64,000 bases of DNA. It comes from Actinocorallia herbida (GTDB lineage: Bacteria > Actinomycetota > Actinomycetes > Streptosporangiales > Streptosporangiaceae). The stretch covers positions 6,758,001-6,822,000 of the forward strand of contig NZ_RJKE01000001.1 of NCBI RefSeq assembly GCF_003751225.1, read 5' to 3'. Positions within the stretch are counted from its first letter, which is position 1. Every line of letters starts with the position of its first letter. Shown piece by piece: positions 35,164-43,281 of the stretch. Made by a program: the position numbers and the translations under genes. The notes under the pieces are model-generated. The model worked only from the letters and a program-made list of their open reading frames with translations, made no database searches and had not been told where the DNA came from.

Positions 35164-37326
35164 TCAGGCAACGGCGGTCTCCATCTCCAGCGGAAGTCTC
35201 GCGCGCACCAGTGTGCCACCGTCGTCCGGGCAGGTGACCGCGCAGTCTCCGCCGAGTTCGGCGGCCCGCTCGCGCAGCGACAGCATGCCGACGCCCGCCG
35301 CGGTGTCGGGGCCGATGCCCGAACCGTCGTCGCGGACCTCGACCTCCAGCACCGCGCCGCGCGCGGCGAGCGTGACCTCGCAGCGGGCCGCGCCCGAGTG
35401 CCGCACCACGTTGGCGAGCGCCTCGGAGACGATCCGGTAGGCCGCGACCTCGACGGCCGCGGGGAGCCCGTCCAGGCCCGCGCCGCCGACCACGATGATC
35501 TGGAGCGCGGCCGAGCGCAGCCGGTCGGCGTGCTGCTCGACGGCGCGCAGCACGCCCAGTTCGTCGAGAGCGGGCGGGCGCAGGTCGTGCACGAGACGGC
35601 GCACGTCGGCCATGACGCCGGAGACCTCCGCGGCGGTCTGCTCGAGGATCCGGTCGGACCGCTCGGGCGCGCTGCGGGCGAGGTTGCGGGCCAGTTCGAT
35701 GCGCAGGGCGACCGCGCCGAGACTCGGCCCGAGCCCGTCGTGCAGGTCGCGGCGGAGTCTGCGGCGCTCCTCCTCGCGGGCCGCGACGAGCTGGGCGCGG
35801 ATGCGCTGGAGGTCGGTGCTCAGCTCGCTCGACCGGGCCGCGGCGGCCGCCTGGCGCACGAGGTCGCCCAGCAGCCGCTGGTCGCGCTCGGTCAGCTCGG
35901 CCCGGCACAGCACGAGCCTGCCCACGGCGTCGGTGGAGTAGACGACGGGCAGCGACACCGACGGGCCGCGCGGGACGCCGTGCTCGACGACCGACCGCAC
36001 CCCGTCCGGCCGTTCGATCTCCACCCGGACGTACGGGAGGCGGAACGCGTCGGCGACGGTCCTGGCGAGCGCGGCGAGCTGTTCCTCGGGGCCGCTCGCC
36101 TGGTCGAGGCGGGCCGCGAGGGTGGAGACCATCGCGTAGGGGTCGTCGCGGGAGCCGTGCACCAGACGACGGGCCAGCCGCCATAGCCACGTCCGCAAGG
36201 GCGCGTACGCGATGGCCACGACCGCGATCGCGGCGAGGGCCGAGTCCCGCTCGCCCAGGACGCTTCCGGCGACGGTGAACACCGCGATGTCGAGCCCGAC
36301 CACCACCACCGCCAGGACGGCGTACAGGAGCGTCGCCGGAAGCAGCCGGTCGATGTCGTAGAGGCGGTACTTGGCGACGGCCGCAAGGATCGCCCCGCAG
36401 GCAAGGCAGATGCCCGCGTACAGAAGGAGGGCGGTCAGCTCGGCGGAGAAGAGCAGAGGAAGGACGAGCACGCACGCGTTGACCAGCGCGGCCCACAGCA
36501 GCCAGCGGATCTGGGCGCGGCCCTCCGGCCCCGCCGCGCGGTAGCGGTGCGCGAGGACCGCGAGCGGGATGAGGAGGGTGACGGGCGTGATGGCTTGTGC
36601 CCCGTGGACGGCGACGGTCCAGAAGGCGTCCGGAAGGTGCGCGTTCAGGGGGTCGAGGTCGAGCCTGGCGATCTCGGGCGGCGGCGGGCCTTCCATGGCC
36701 GCGACGACCGAGGAGGGCACGAGCGCCCAGACGACGGGCAGCAGCGCGGTAAGGCCGAGGCCCACCGCCGAGAGAACCCGCCAGAACCGGGCGGCGGGCA
36801 GCCTTCCGTCGGGGAAGATCAGCAGCAGGAGCGGCAGCCCGAGCAGGAGCGCCGCGCCGAGCCTGGTGTACAGCCAGAACGCCGCGGCGACGCCCGGCGC
36901 GCCCGGATCGACGTAGACGCCGTGCACGATCCAGGCCCCGGCCAGCCCGTTCAGCGCCCAGTGCAGCCCGGACACCATCAGCACCCAGGCCACCGGATGC
37001 CGGGGCAGGCGGCGCAGCAGCAGCGCCGCGGAGACCGCCTGGACGAGGCCGCACAGCGACGCGGGCAGGCTCGTGCCGTCCACCCCGGTGTTCGGCGGGA
37101 CCTCGGCACCCGCGTTCCGCAGCTCGAGCACCGCGGTGGCGACCGTGCACGCGAGCGCCGCGGCGACGAGGATCGCGGGCAGCGCGGCCCGCAGGGCGGC
37201 GGCCGGGGCCAGGCCGCGAAGGGCGGGCCGCCGCAAGCGCGCGGCGGCGGTGGGTACGGGATTCGGGTGCGGTGGGTCGCCTGAGGCCGGCTTCCCGGCG
37301 GGGGGCACATCGGTCACACGGCCCAT
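35164..37326 (-). CDS. Multi-pass membrane sensor histidine kinase (HisKA_3)
   Basis: This 720-residue protein has about eight N-terminal hydrophobic segments (residues 35-360), a GAF-like linker, the HisKA_3 motif RRRLRRDLHDGLGPSLGA with phospho-His 529, and a HATPase with NVVRHSGA and DDGSGIG. It phosphorylates the NarL-type regulator encoded immediately downstream. ATG 37326 or GTG 37317 could be the start. The membrane region has no recognised extracellular sensor domain, so the signal may be membrane-borne. Confidence 0.92.
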   Translation of the reverse strand: MGRVTDVPPAGKPASGDPPHPNPVPTAAARLRRPALRGLAPAAALRAALPAILVAAALACTVATAVLELRNAGAEVPPNTGVDGTSLPASLCGLVQAVSAALLLRRLPRHPVAWVLMVSGLHWALNGLAGAWIVHGVYVDPGAPGVAAAFWLYTRLGAALLLGLPLLLLIFPDGRLPAARFWRVLSAVGLGLTALLPVVWALVPSSVVAAMEGPPPPEIARLDLDPLNAHLPDAFWTVAVHGAQAITPVTLLIPLAVLAHRYRAAGPEGRAQIRWLLWAALVNACVLVLPLLFSAELTALLLYAGICLACGAILAAVAKYRLYDIDRLLPATLLYAVLAVVVVGLDIAVFTVAGSVLGERDSALAAIAVVAIAYAPLRTWLWRLARRLVHGSRDDPYAMVSTLAARLDQASGPEEQLAALARTVADAFRLPYVRVEIERPDGVRSVVEHGVPRGPSVSLPVVYSTDAVGRLVLCRAELTERDQRLLGDLVRQAAAAARSSELSTDLQRIRAQLVAAREEERRRLRRDLHDGLGPSLGAVALRIELARNLARSAPERSDRILEQTAAEVSGVMADVRRLVHDLRPPALDELGVLRAVEQHADRLRSAALQIIVVGGAGLDGLPAAVEVAAYRIVSEALANVVRHSGAARCEVTLAARGAVLEVEVRDDGSGIGPDTAAGVGMLSLRERAAELGGDCAVTCPDDGGTLVRARLPLEMETAVA

Positions 37327-37512
37327 TGTCGCTTTTTCCCGGGCGCCCTCCCAGGGACGCGCGTCCCGGGACCGCCCGGCGTCGATCCGGGCGCCGATCG
37401 GGGATGACCGGCCCTGCCGGCTCGGGACGGCGGGCGCGGATCGTGAAGCACGTCGCGGTGACCGCCGCGGTGAGCCGAGGACCGCGGCCGGGCGCCGCGA
37501 CGGAGGAAGACC

Positions 37513-38160
37513 ATGGAAACGCGCTACACCAACGAGCGGGCCCGCGCCCGCACCGACGTCGCCGCGCCGACCGGCCCCGCGGCCGACTCCGGCCCGTCGG
37601 CCAAGGCGATCAGGCGGGCGGGCCTCGGCCTGACCGCGGGCGCCCTGACCTGGGCCGTCGCGATCATCGCCTACGGCAGCGACGGCACCGGCACCGAGGG
37701 CCGGATCATCGACCTGACCGGGCTCGCCTTCCAGCTCGGCGTGTTCTGCCTGCTGTGGGTGCAGATCCGCACCATGGCGATCGGCACGTCGCGGGCCGCG
37801 CGGTTCGCGCTGAAGCTCGAGGCGGTCGTCCTGGGCCTGGCGAGCGTCTGGTCGCTGCTGCACGGGGTGCTGCCGGACGCCCAGGCCGAGTCGGGGTGGC
37901 TGGCGGTCCTCGACCTGACCTGGCCGCTGTCCATGCTCGGCATGGCGATCATCGCGGTCAAGCTCGCCTTCGCGGGCCGCTGGCGGGGCGTCCTGCGCGG
38001 GTGGCCGCTGGTCGCCGAGAGCTGGGCGATCGTCTCGGTACCGGCCTACGGGATCTTCGGCGAGGACATCGCGGGCTGGGTCGGCGGCGTCCACCTGCTC
38101 GTCGGCTACTGCGCCCTCGGCGTCCTGCTGGCGCTGCGCCCCGAGCTCACCCGGCGGTGA
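37513..38160 (+). CDS. Hypothetical multi-pass membrane protein
   Basis: This 215-residue protein has a hydrophilic N-terminal tail (about 30 residues) and about six transmembrane segments from residue 38. The charged motifs QIRTMAIGTSRAARFALKLE and VKLAFAGRWRGVLRGWP fall in loops. I do not recognise a family. It is divergent from the sensor kinase and may be the target or the sensed partner of the two-component system. ATG 37513 is preceded by GGAGGAAGACC. Confidence 0.75.
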   Translation: METRYTNERARARTDVAAPTGPAADSGPSAKAIRRAGLGLTAGALTWAVAIIAYGSDGTGTEGRIIDLTGLAFQLGVFCLLWVQIRTMAIGTSRAARFALKLEAVVLGLASVWSLLHGVLPDAQAESGWLAVLDLTWPLSMLGMAIIAVKLAFAGRWRGVLRGWPLVAESWAIVSVPAYGIFGEDIAGWVGGVHLLVGYCALGVLLALRPELTRR

Positions 38161-38206
38161 CCGGAACCGGGCCCGGCCTCGGGGGGCCGGGCTTGAGACT
38201 CCGATC

Positions 38207-38220
38207 TAGAACCTGTTCTA
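38207..38220. promoter_or_regulatory. KstR-like palindrome upstream of the decarboxylase-family gene
   Basis: TAGAAC-CT-GTTCTA fits TnnAACnnGTTnnA, the core of the mycobacterial KstR operator for sterol catabolism. It ends eight bases before the ATG at 38229. A possible -35 (TTGAGA, 38193-38198) lies just upstream, so a bound repressor would cover the promoter. Confidence 0.6.
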
Positions 38221-38228
38221 CTTGAGGC

Positions 38229-38918
38229 ATGCACGAGATCCAGGGACGACAGATCGCCATGCCCGTCGAGATCCGCAAGGCCCGCGTGGCTTCGGCCATG
38301 TGGGCCGTTCCGGCGCGCACCGCCCAGAGCGTCATCGGCTACAGCGGTCTGCGCGTGCTGCGGCCCGCCCCCGGCCTCGCGGTGTGCACCCTCGCCTTCA
38401 TCGAGTACATCGACGGAGACCTCGGGCCCTATCACGAGTTCGCCGTCGCGTTCCTCGTCGAGGGGGAGGGCGAGGGAGTCTCCCCCGTCGGGGCCTTCAT
38501 CCACTGGCTCCCCGTGGACGGTGGATTCACCCTGGAGGCCGGCCGCACCATCTGGGGCTTCCCCAAGGTCATCACCCATCTCCCCATCGACTGGACCGGC
38601 CCCCAGCGCGCGGCCGTCCACGAGAAGGGCGCCCTCGCCGTCTCCCTCCAGGTGAAGCCCGGCCTCCCTGTCCCCGCCGGTGCCGGCAGTACCACCGTGG
38701 ACGCCTACTCCTGCATCGACGGCGCCACCCGTCGCACTCCTTGGGTGATGAACCCCTCCGGCGTCCGCATGCGCCCCGGCGGCGCCACCGTCCTCCTCGG
38801 CCCCCACCCCGTCGCCGAAGACCTCCGCCGCCTGGGCCTCGACCGCCTCCCCGCCCTCACGACCACGACCGTCTCCCACCTCCGCATGACCTTCGAAGAC
38901 GCCGTCCCCCTCGGCTGA
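38229..38918 (+). CDS. Acetoacetate-decarboxylase-family protein
   Basis: This 229-residue protein fits the ADC superfamily: YIDGDLGPYHEFAVAFLV, GRTIWGFPKVITHL (the GFPK segment holds the Schiff-base Lys region of true decarboxylases) and a beta-rich C-terminus. Such actinomycete homologues are often not acetoacetate decarboxylases but act on other ketoacids or lipids. Start ATG 38229 lacks a good ribosome site, and ATG 38259 is the alternative. The KstR-like site directly upstream suggests control by a TetR repressor of lipid or sterol catabolism. Confidence 0.8.
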   Translation: MHEIQGRQIAMPVEIRKARVASAMWAVPARTAQSVIGYSGLRVLRPAPGLAVCTLAFIEYIDGDLGPYHEFAVAFLVEGEGEGVSPVGAFIHWLPVDGGFTLEAGRTIWGFPKVITHLPIDWTGPQRAAVHEKGALAVSLQVKPGLPVPAGAGSTTVDAYSCIDGATRRTPWVMNPSGVRMRPGGATVLLGPHPVAEDLRRLGLDRLPALTTTTVSHLRMTFEDAVPLG

Positions 38919-39036
38919 CGCGCCCGCTCCCGCCCCCGCGCCGCCTCGCGGCTTTGCGGTCGCATGGGGTGGGGGGTGTTTTGGCGGGAGCGGATCTCTG
39001 GCATCCCCACAGGGAGGGTTGAGTCTTGGGGGGACG

Positions 39037-39567
39037 ATGAGGATCGGTTCGGTCGCGGCGCTCGCGCTGCTGGGCGGGACGCTGCTGTTCGGGTGCGGCA
39101 ACGGCGACGAGGCGGGCGACTCGGGCTCGGTGTCCCCCGAGGCGGGCGTGGACGGGCAGGTCGGCCAGGTGGATCTGCGCGATGTGTTCGTGCTCGGCGG
39201 CGACGACGGGGCGGAGCTCGCCAAGGGCGCATCGGCCGCGGTCTACCTGACGATGGTCAACCACCCGGCGGGCGGCGAGGTCGACAACACCTCGGGGACC
39301 GAGGCCGAGGCCGACGTCCTCCAGTCGGTGACGTCGCCCGCCGCGGCCTCCGCCGAGATCGTCGGCGGCCCGATCACGCTGCCCGCCGGGGAGGACGTCC
39401 GGGTCGGGCCCGAGGCGAAGATCATCCTGAAGGATCTGACGGCGGCCCTGCCGAGCGGCGGGAACGTCGAGCTGACCTTCACGTTCGTCAAGGCGGGCAA
39501 GGGCACGCTCAGCGCCCCGGTGCAGTCGCGGCAGGAGACCCTCACCACGTATTCCCCCGCACCCTGA
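39037..39567 (+). CDS. PCu(A)C-like (DUF461) lipoprotein
   Basis: This 176-residue lipoprotein has a signal peptide with lipobox LLFGC (lipidated Cys20). The domain has ASAAVYLTMVNH, LQSVTSPAA, GPITLPAGEDVRVGPEAKIILKDLT and VELTFTF, the cupredoxin-like PCuAC fold of periplasmic copper chaperones for cytochrome oxidase. The classical H(M)x10Mx21HxM copper ligands are largely missing here, with one His near the MVN motif. Copper transfer is therefore doubtful. ATG 39037 is chosen because it starts the signal peptide. Confidence 0.83.
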   Translation: MRIGSVAALALLGGTLLFGCGNGDEAGDSGSVSPEAGVDGQVGQVDLRDVFVLGGDDGAELAKGASAAVYLTMVNHPAGGEVDNTSGTEAEADVLQSVTSPAAASAEIVGGPITLPAGEDVRVGPEAKIILKDLTAALPSGGNVELTFTFVKAGKGTLSAPVQSRQETLTTYSPAP

Positions 39568-39599
39568 ACCGCGCGGACCGGCCGGAGGTGGCGGACACC

Positions 39600-40169
39600 A
39601 TGACGGAGCAGACATCCCGCGCACGGCTCCTCCACGCCGCCGCACGGCTGTTCGCCGAGCTGGGCTACGACCAGACGACGAGCACGCTGATCGCCGGTGC
39701 GGCGGGGGTCCCCGTCGAGGAGATCGCCAGCGAGTTCGGGGGGCGGCGCGCCCTCTACCTCGCGGTCTATCAGGAGGCGCAGAGCCACGACCTCCAGCTC
39801 GTCTCCGACCACATGCGGCCCGGCTTCACCCGGGACGACTACCACCGGCTCATCGACGACTACATCGACTCCATCGAGGGAAGCCCGTATCTCGCGGCCC
39901 TGTGGATCCAGCGGTGGATGAACGACGCCACGGACATCCGCGACGTCGAACAGAGTTACGCCAAGCCGCAGACGGAGCGGCTGATTCCCGCGCTCGCCGC
40001 GATCGCGCGCGACGGCGTCGATGCGGAGCTCACCCTGCTGACGCTGGTGTGGACCATCCAGATGCACACGGTGGCCGGCTCTCCCCTCGGAACGCCGGGA
40101 GGCGGTCCGAGGGAGAGGGCCCGGTTCCGTGCGCACGTCCACACGCTGGTGGACGCGCTCTTCGTGTGA
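39600..40169 (+). CDS. TetR-family regulator
   Basis: This 189-residue protein has an N-terminal helix-turn-helix (TTSTLIAGAAGVPVEEIASEFGGRRALYLAV, about 26-56). The helical ligand domain follows. The recognition helix sequence is unusual for the family. ATG 39600 has GGAGG ten bases upstream. It is 32 bp after the lipoprotein gene and probably co-transcribed. Targets are unknown. Confidence 0.85.
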   Translation: MTEQTSRARLLHAAARLFAELGYDQTTSTLIAGAAGVPVEEIASEFGGRRALYLAVYQEAQSHDLQLVSDHMRPGFTRDDYHRLIDDYIDSIEGSPYLAALWIQRWMNDATDIRDVEQSYAKPQTERLIPALAAIARDGVDAELTLLTLVWTIQMHTVAGSPLGTPGGGPRERARFRAHVHTLVDALFV

Positions 40170-40178
40170 GTGAGCGCC

Positions 40179-40201
40179 GGCGCCGGGCGGGCCCCGGCGC
40201 C
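40179..40201. terminator. Hairpin terminator between TetR gene and small ORF
   Basis: A 9-bp GC stem GGCGCCGGG / CCCGGCGCC with a five-base loop lies between the convergent TetR gene and the 53-aa ORF. Confidence 0.6.
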
Positions 40202-40218
40202 AGGCGCGGGGCGCGGGG

Positions 40219-40380
40219 TCAGGTGCGGCGGACCGCGCGGCGGGCGCGGGCGGCGAGGGCGTGGATCTCGGCCTCGGTGGCGCGAAGGTCGGCTTCGGCG
40301 CGGGCGGTGCGCGCGGCCGCGGCGCGCTCTCGGGCGGTCGGACGGTGGTCGGACTCGGGATGCCTGCGGAACCACTTCAT
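40219..40380 (-). CDS. Small basic helical protein (53 aa)
   Basis: An open frame on the minus strand starts MKWFRRHPESDHRP and continues as an Arg/Ala/Glu heptad-like helix (TARERAAAARTARAEADL), ending AVRRT. Third codon positions are nearly all G or C, as in real genes here. AGAGG lies just before ATG 40380, and an upstream in-frame ATG at 40392 adds four residues. I do not recognise a family with certainty, and short basic coiled-coil proteins of this type recur in actinomycetes. Confidence 0.55.
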   Translation of the reverse strand: MKWFRRHPESDHRPTARERAAAARTARAEADLRATEAEIHALAARARRAVRRT

Positions 40381-40522
40381 GCCTCTTGTCATTCCCTAGC
40401 GTGCAAGGATCAGTACTTTTCGTGGCAAAGGTCACGTTCACCCCTCGGATACACCCATAGATCTAGCTACAAAAGGAACATCTAGGTATGTATCGGGAGG
40501 CGCTGCTGGGGATGGCGGACCC

Positions 40523-41908
40523 ATGAGAGCCTTCGACGAGTTGCGCACGGCGCTGCGCGGTGACCTCATCCTGCCCGGCGATCCCGGCTACGACCCGGCC
40601 CGCGCGGTCTACAACGCGATGATCGACAAGCATCCGGCGGCCATCGCGCGCTGCCGGGACGTCGCCGACGTCATCGCCTGCGTAAGGCATGGCCGTGCCC
40701 AGGGGCTCACCCTGGCCGTCCGGGGCGGCGGCCACAACGCGGGCGGCCTCGGCGTGTGGGACGACGCGCTCGTCATCGACCTGTCGGCGCAGCGGAGCAC
40801 CTCGGTCGAACCGCAGGGCAGGACCGTCCGGGTGGACGGCGGCTGCACCTGGGGCGACGTGGACCACGCGACGGCGGCCTTCGGCATGGCGACCCCTTCG
40901 GGGATCATCTCCACCACGGGCGTCGGAGGGCTCACCCTCGGCGGGGGCATAGGCCACCTGTCGAGGCGCTGCGGGCTCACCATCGACAACCTCCTGTCCG
41001 CCGACGTCGTCCTGCCGGACGGCGCCTTCATCCGCGCCTCGGCGACCTCCCATGACGACCTGTTCTGGGCGCTGCGCGGCGGCGGGGGCAACTTCGGCAT
41101 CGTCACCTCCTTCACCTTCCGCTGCCACGAGATCGGCGACAAGGGGCTCATCGTCGGCGGCCCCGTCCTCTACGACCTCGCCGACACCGGCGACGTCCTG
41201 CGCTGGTACCGGGAGATCCTCCCGACCCTTCCCGAGGACCTGAACGGATGGTTCGCCCTCATCACCGTCCCTCCCGCGCCGCCTTTCCCCGAGTCCCTGT
41301 GGGGGCGCAAGGTCTGCGGGATCATCTGGTGCTACAGCGGGCCGCGCGACCGGGCGGACGAGGTGCTGTCCCCCGTCCGAGCCTTCGGGTACCCGCTCCT
41401 CGTCGGCCTCCAGGCGATGCCTTTCACCGCCCTGCAGAGCGCGTTCGACGCCCTCTACCCTCCCGGCCACCAGTGGTACTGGCGCGCCGACTTCTTCACC
41501 GAGATCACCGACGAGGCCATCGAGGTGCACCGCGCCTTCGCCGAACGGCTGCCGACCCCGCAGTCGACGATGCACCTGTACCCCGTGGACGGCGCGGTGT
41601 CGCGCGTGCCTTCCGACGCGACCGCCTTCGCCTACCGTGACGGCGGCTGGTCGGGCGTCATCGTGGGGGTCGACCCGGACCCGGCCAACGCCGAGGCCAT
41701 CAAGGCGTGGGCGCGCGAGTACTGGGACGCGCTGCACGGGACGTCGGCGGGCGGGGCCTACGTCAACTTCATGATGGACGAAGGGCAGGACCGGGTCCGG
41801 GCCTCCTACCGGGGCAACTACGAGCGTCTCACCGCCGTGAAAGCCCTCTACGACCCCGACAACATCCTTCACGTGAACCAGAACATCGTTCCGGCCGTGT
41901 CGGCGTGA
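40523..41908 (+). CDS. Berberine-bridge-enzyme-type FAD-linked oxidoreductase
   Basis: This 461-residue flavoprotein has RGGGHNAGG, whose H71 attaches FAD covalently, VDGGCTWGDVDHAT, and STTGVGGLTLGGGIGHLSRRCGLTIDNL. A C-terminal BBE motif is YRGNYERLTAVKALYDPDNILHVNQNI. The Cys that gives a second FAD bond in bicovalent enzymes is replaced by Thr/Gly here, so linkage is probably monocovalent. No signal peptide is seen. The substrate is unknown (sugar or secondary-metabolite oxidation in relatives). The downstream Mut7-C gene overlaps its stop. Confidence 0.9.
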   Translation: MRAFDELRTALRGDLILPGDPGYDPARAVYNAMIDKHPAAIARCRDVADVIACVRHGRAQGLTLAVRGGGHNAGGLGVWDDALVIDLSAQRSTSVEPQGRTVRVDGGCTWGDVDHATAAFGMATPSGIISTTGVGGLTLGGGIGHLSRRCGLTIDNLLSADVVLPDGAFIRASATSHDDLFWALRGGGGNFGIVTSFTFRCHEIGDKGLIVGGPVLYDLADTGDVLRWYREILPTLPEDLNGWFALITVPPAPPFPESLWGRKVCGIIWCYSGPRDRADEVLSPVRAFGYPLLVGLQAMPFTALQSAFDALYPPGHQWYWRADFFTEITDEAIEVHRAFAERLPTPQSTMHLYPVDGAVSRVPSDATAFAYRDGGWSGVIVGVDPDPANAEAIKAWAREYWDALHGTSAGGAYVNFMMDEGQDRVRASYRGNYERLTAVKALYDPDNILHVNQNIVPAVSA

Positions 41909-42666
41909 GCGTCGGCATGAGCACGAGCGGCACTGCGGAACTGTCCCTGTCCTTCGCCCCCGACCTCCGCCTGTTCCTCCGTCCCCGGGACCGCGCGGGG
42001 CTCGTCGTGCGCGTGCCCCATGACGGGACCTCCTCACTCGGCCACCTCGTGGAGGCCGCAGGGGTACCGCTCACCGAGGTCGGCGGGCTGGAAGTGGCCG
42101 GGAGGCGGGTCGATCCCTCCTACCGCCCGAGCGGCGGCGATGACGTGCTCGTCACCCCCGTCCGCCGGCCGCAGCCGCTCCCTTCGCCGGCGAGATTCCT
42201 GCTCGACGTGCATCTCGGCGCCTTGGCCCGGCGCCTTCGGCTCGTCGGGCTCGACACCGCCTACGAGCCGTCACTCGACGACCCCGAGCTCGTCGTCCTG
42301 GCCAACGCGGAGCGCCGCGTCCTGCTCACCCGCGACCGGGGGCTGCTGCGGCGCCGCGCCCTCTGGCTCGGCGCGCACGTCCTGGGGGACGACCCCGACG
42401 CCCAGTTCGCCGACATCCTGCACCGCTTCGCGCCTCCCCTCGCGCCCTGGACGCGCTGCCCCGCGTGCAACGCCCCGCTCCGGCGGGTCGCCAAGGCCGA
42501 CGTCCTGGAGTCGCTCCCCGCGGGGACCTCCCGGACCTTCGACGAGTACGCCGCGTGCACCGGCTGCGCGCACCTGTACTGGAAGGGCGCCCACCACGAC
42601 CGGCTCGAGGAACTCGTCGCGACGGCGCTGCGCGCGACGGGCGCGGGGACCACGCCGGGGAACTGA
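41905..42666 (+). CDS. Ubiquitin-like/Mut7-C RNase-domain protein
   Basis: This 253-residue protein (249 if ATG 41917 is used) has an N-terminal ubiquitin-like Mut7-C-associated domain (LRLFLRPRDRAGLVVRVPHDGTSSLGHL, about 15-90). A PIN-like Mut7-C nuclease domain follows (FLLDVHLGALARRLRLVGLDT; LLTRDRGLLRRR). A C4 zinc ribbon ends it (CPACNAPLRRV and CTGCAHLYWKG). GTG 41905 overlaps the FAD-oxidase stop by three bases. It is probably an RNA or protein-processing nuclease, and the role is not established. Confidence 0.88.
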   Translation: MSVGMSTSGTAELSLSFAPDLRLFLRPRDRAGLVVRVPHDGTSSLGHLVEAAGVPLTEVGGLEVAGRRVDPSYRPSGGDDVLVTPVRRPQPLPSPARFLLDVHLGALARRLRLVGLDTAYEPSLDDPELVVLANAERRVLLTRDRGLLRRRALWLGAHVLGDDPDAQFADILHRFAPPLAPWTRCPACNAPLRRVAKADVLESLPAGTSRTFDEYAACTGCAHLYWKGAHHDRLEELVATALRATGAGTTPGN

Positions 42667-42673
42667 GAGGGGC

Positions 42674-42705
42674 GTGCCCGGAGGGGCCGGGAGTCCTCCG
42701 GGCAC
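42674..42705. terminator. Bidirectional hairpin terminator
   Basis: A perfect 11-bp stem GTGCCCGGAGG / CCTCCGGGCAC with a 10-base loop lies between the Mut7-C gene and the convergent small secreted-protein gene. Confidence 0.85.
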
Positions 42706-42720
42706 GAACGGGGTGCGGGG

Positions 42721-42930
42721 TTACCAGCGGAGGTCGAGGTCCACGACGTCGTCGAAGTCCTCGGTGCCGGTGACGACCGGGTCGTCGCTGGGCGTGTGGA
42801 CCGCTTCGGCCGGAGCGGCCCCGGCGAGCGCGGCGGAGACGCCGGTCGCCGTGAGGCCCAGGACCACGGCCAGCGCCCTCGGGGCCGTCAGCCGACGACG
42901 GCTCCGGGAGCACAAGGGACTGCGGTTCAC
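42721..42930 (-). CDS. Small secreted protein (69 aa)
   Basis: GTG 42930 has GGAAGGAG six bases upstream. The peptide has a basic N-terminus (residues 1-18), a hydrophobic core AVVLGLTATGVSAALAG and a cleavage-like APAEA before an acidic mature part of about 26 residues ending VVDLDLRW. I do not recognise a family. The clear signal peptide and ribosome site make it a real gene. It is divergent from the terpene operon across 350 bp. Confidence 0.7.
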   Translation of the reverse strand: MNRSPLCSRSRRRLTAPRALAVVLGLTATGVSAALAGAAPAEAVHTPSDDPVVTGTEDFDDVVDLDLRW

Positions 42931-43281
42931 GGAAGGCTCCTTCCGTCCCCGGCGGCGCGCGCCGGATCGAGTTCCGGGAGCACGGAAAGCACTCCCATCA
43001 TCACTCTAAGTATCCATTTACCGCATAGATGTAACATTCCTACATTTCCCCACACCCCCTCCCGGGATTAGGGAGAAAGCCCGGGTGTGGGCGTTTTACC
43101 GGCTTCCCCGCCCCATCCGACGCATCAGGCACGCCCACCCCGCGCGTACCACCCGTCGCGCTTCGTGTCCATAGCCAGACCGACGGTGATCCATCACTTT
43201 CCCGGAAGGCACATATCGTATCCACGCACTCACCAAACGTGACAGTCTCTTGCCGAACACGAGATCGCGCGGAGGTGGATC
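42931..43281. promoter_or_regulatory. Divergent promoter region of the terpene operon
   Basis: This 351-bp gene-free region contains the least GC-rich stretch nearby (about 43000-43065, with TATCCATTT and TGTAACATTCCTACATTTCC) and a second A/T patch near 43195-43235. It must carry promoters for the small secreted protein and for the cyclase. No clear regulator site was recognised. Confidence 0.5.
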
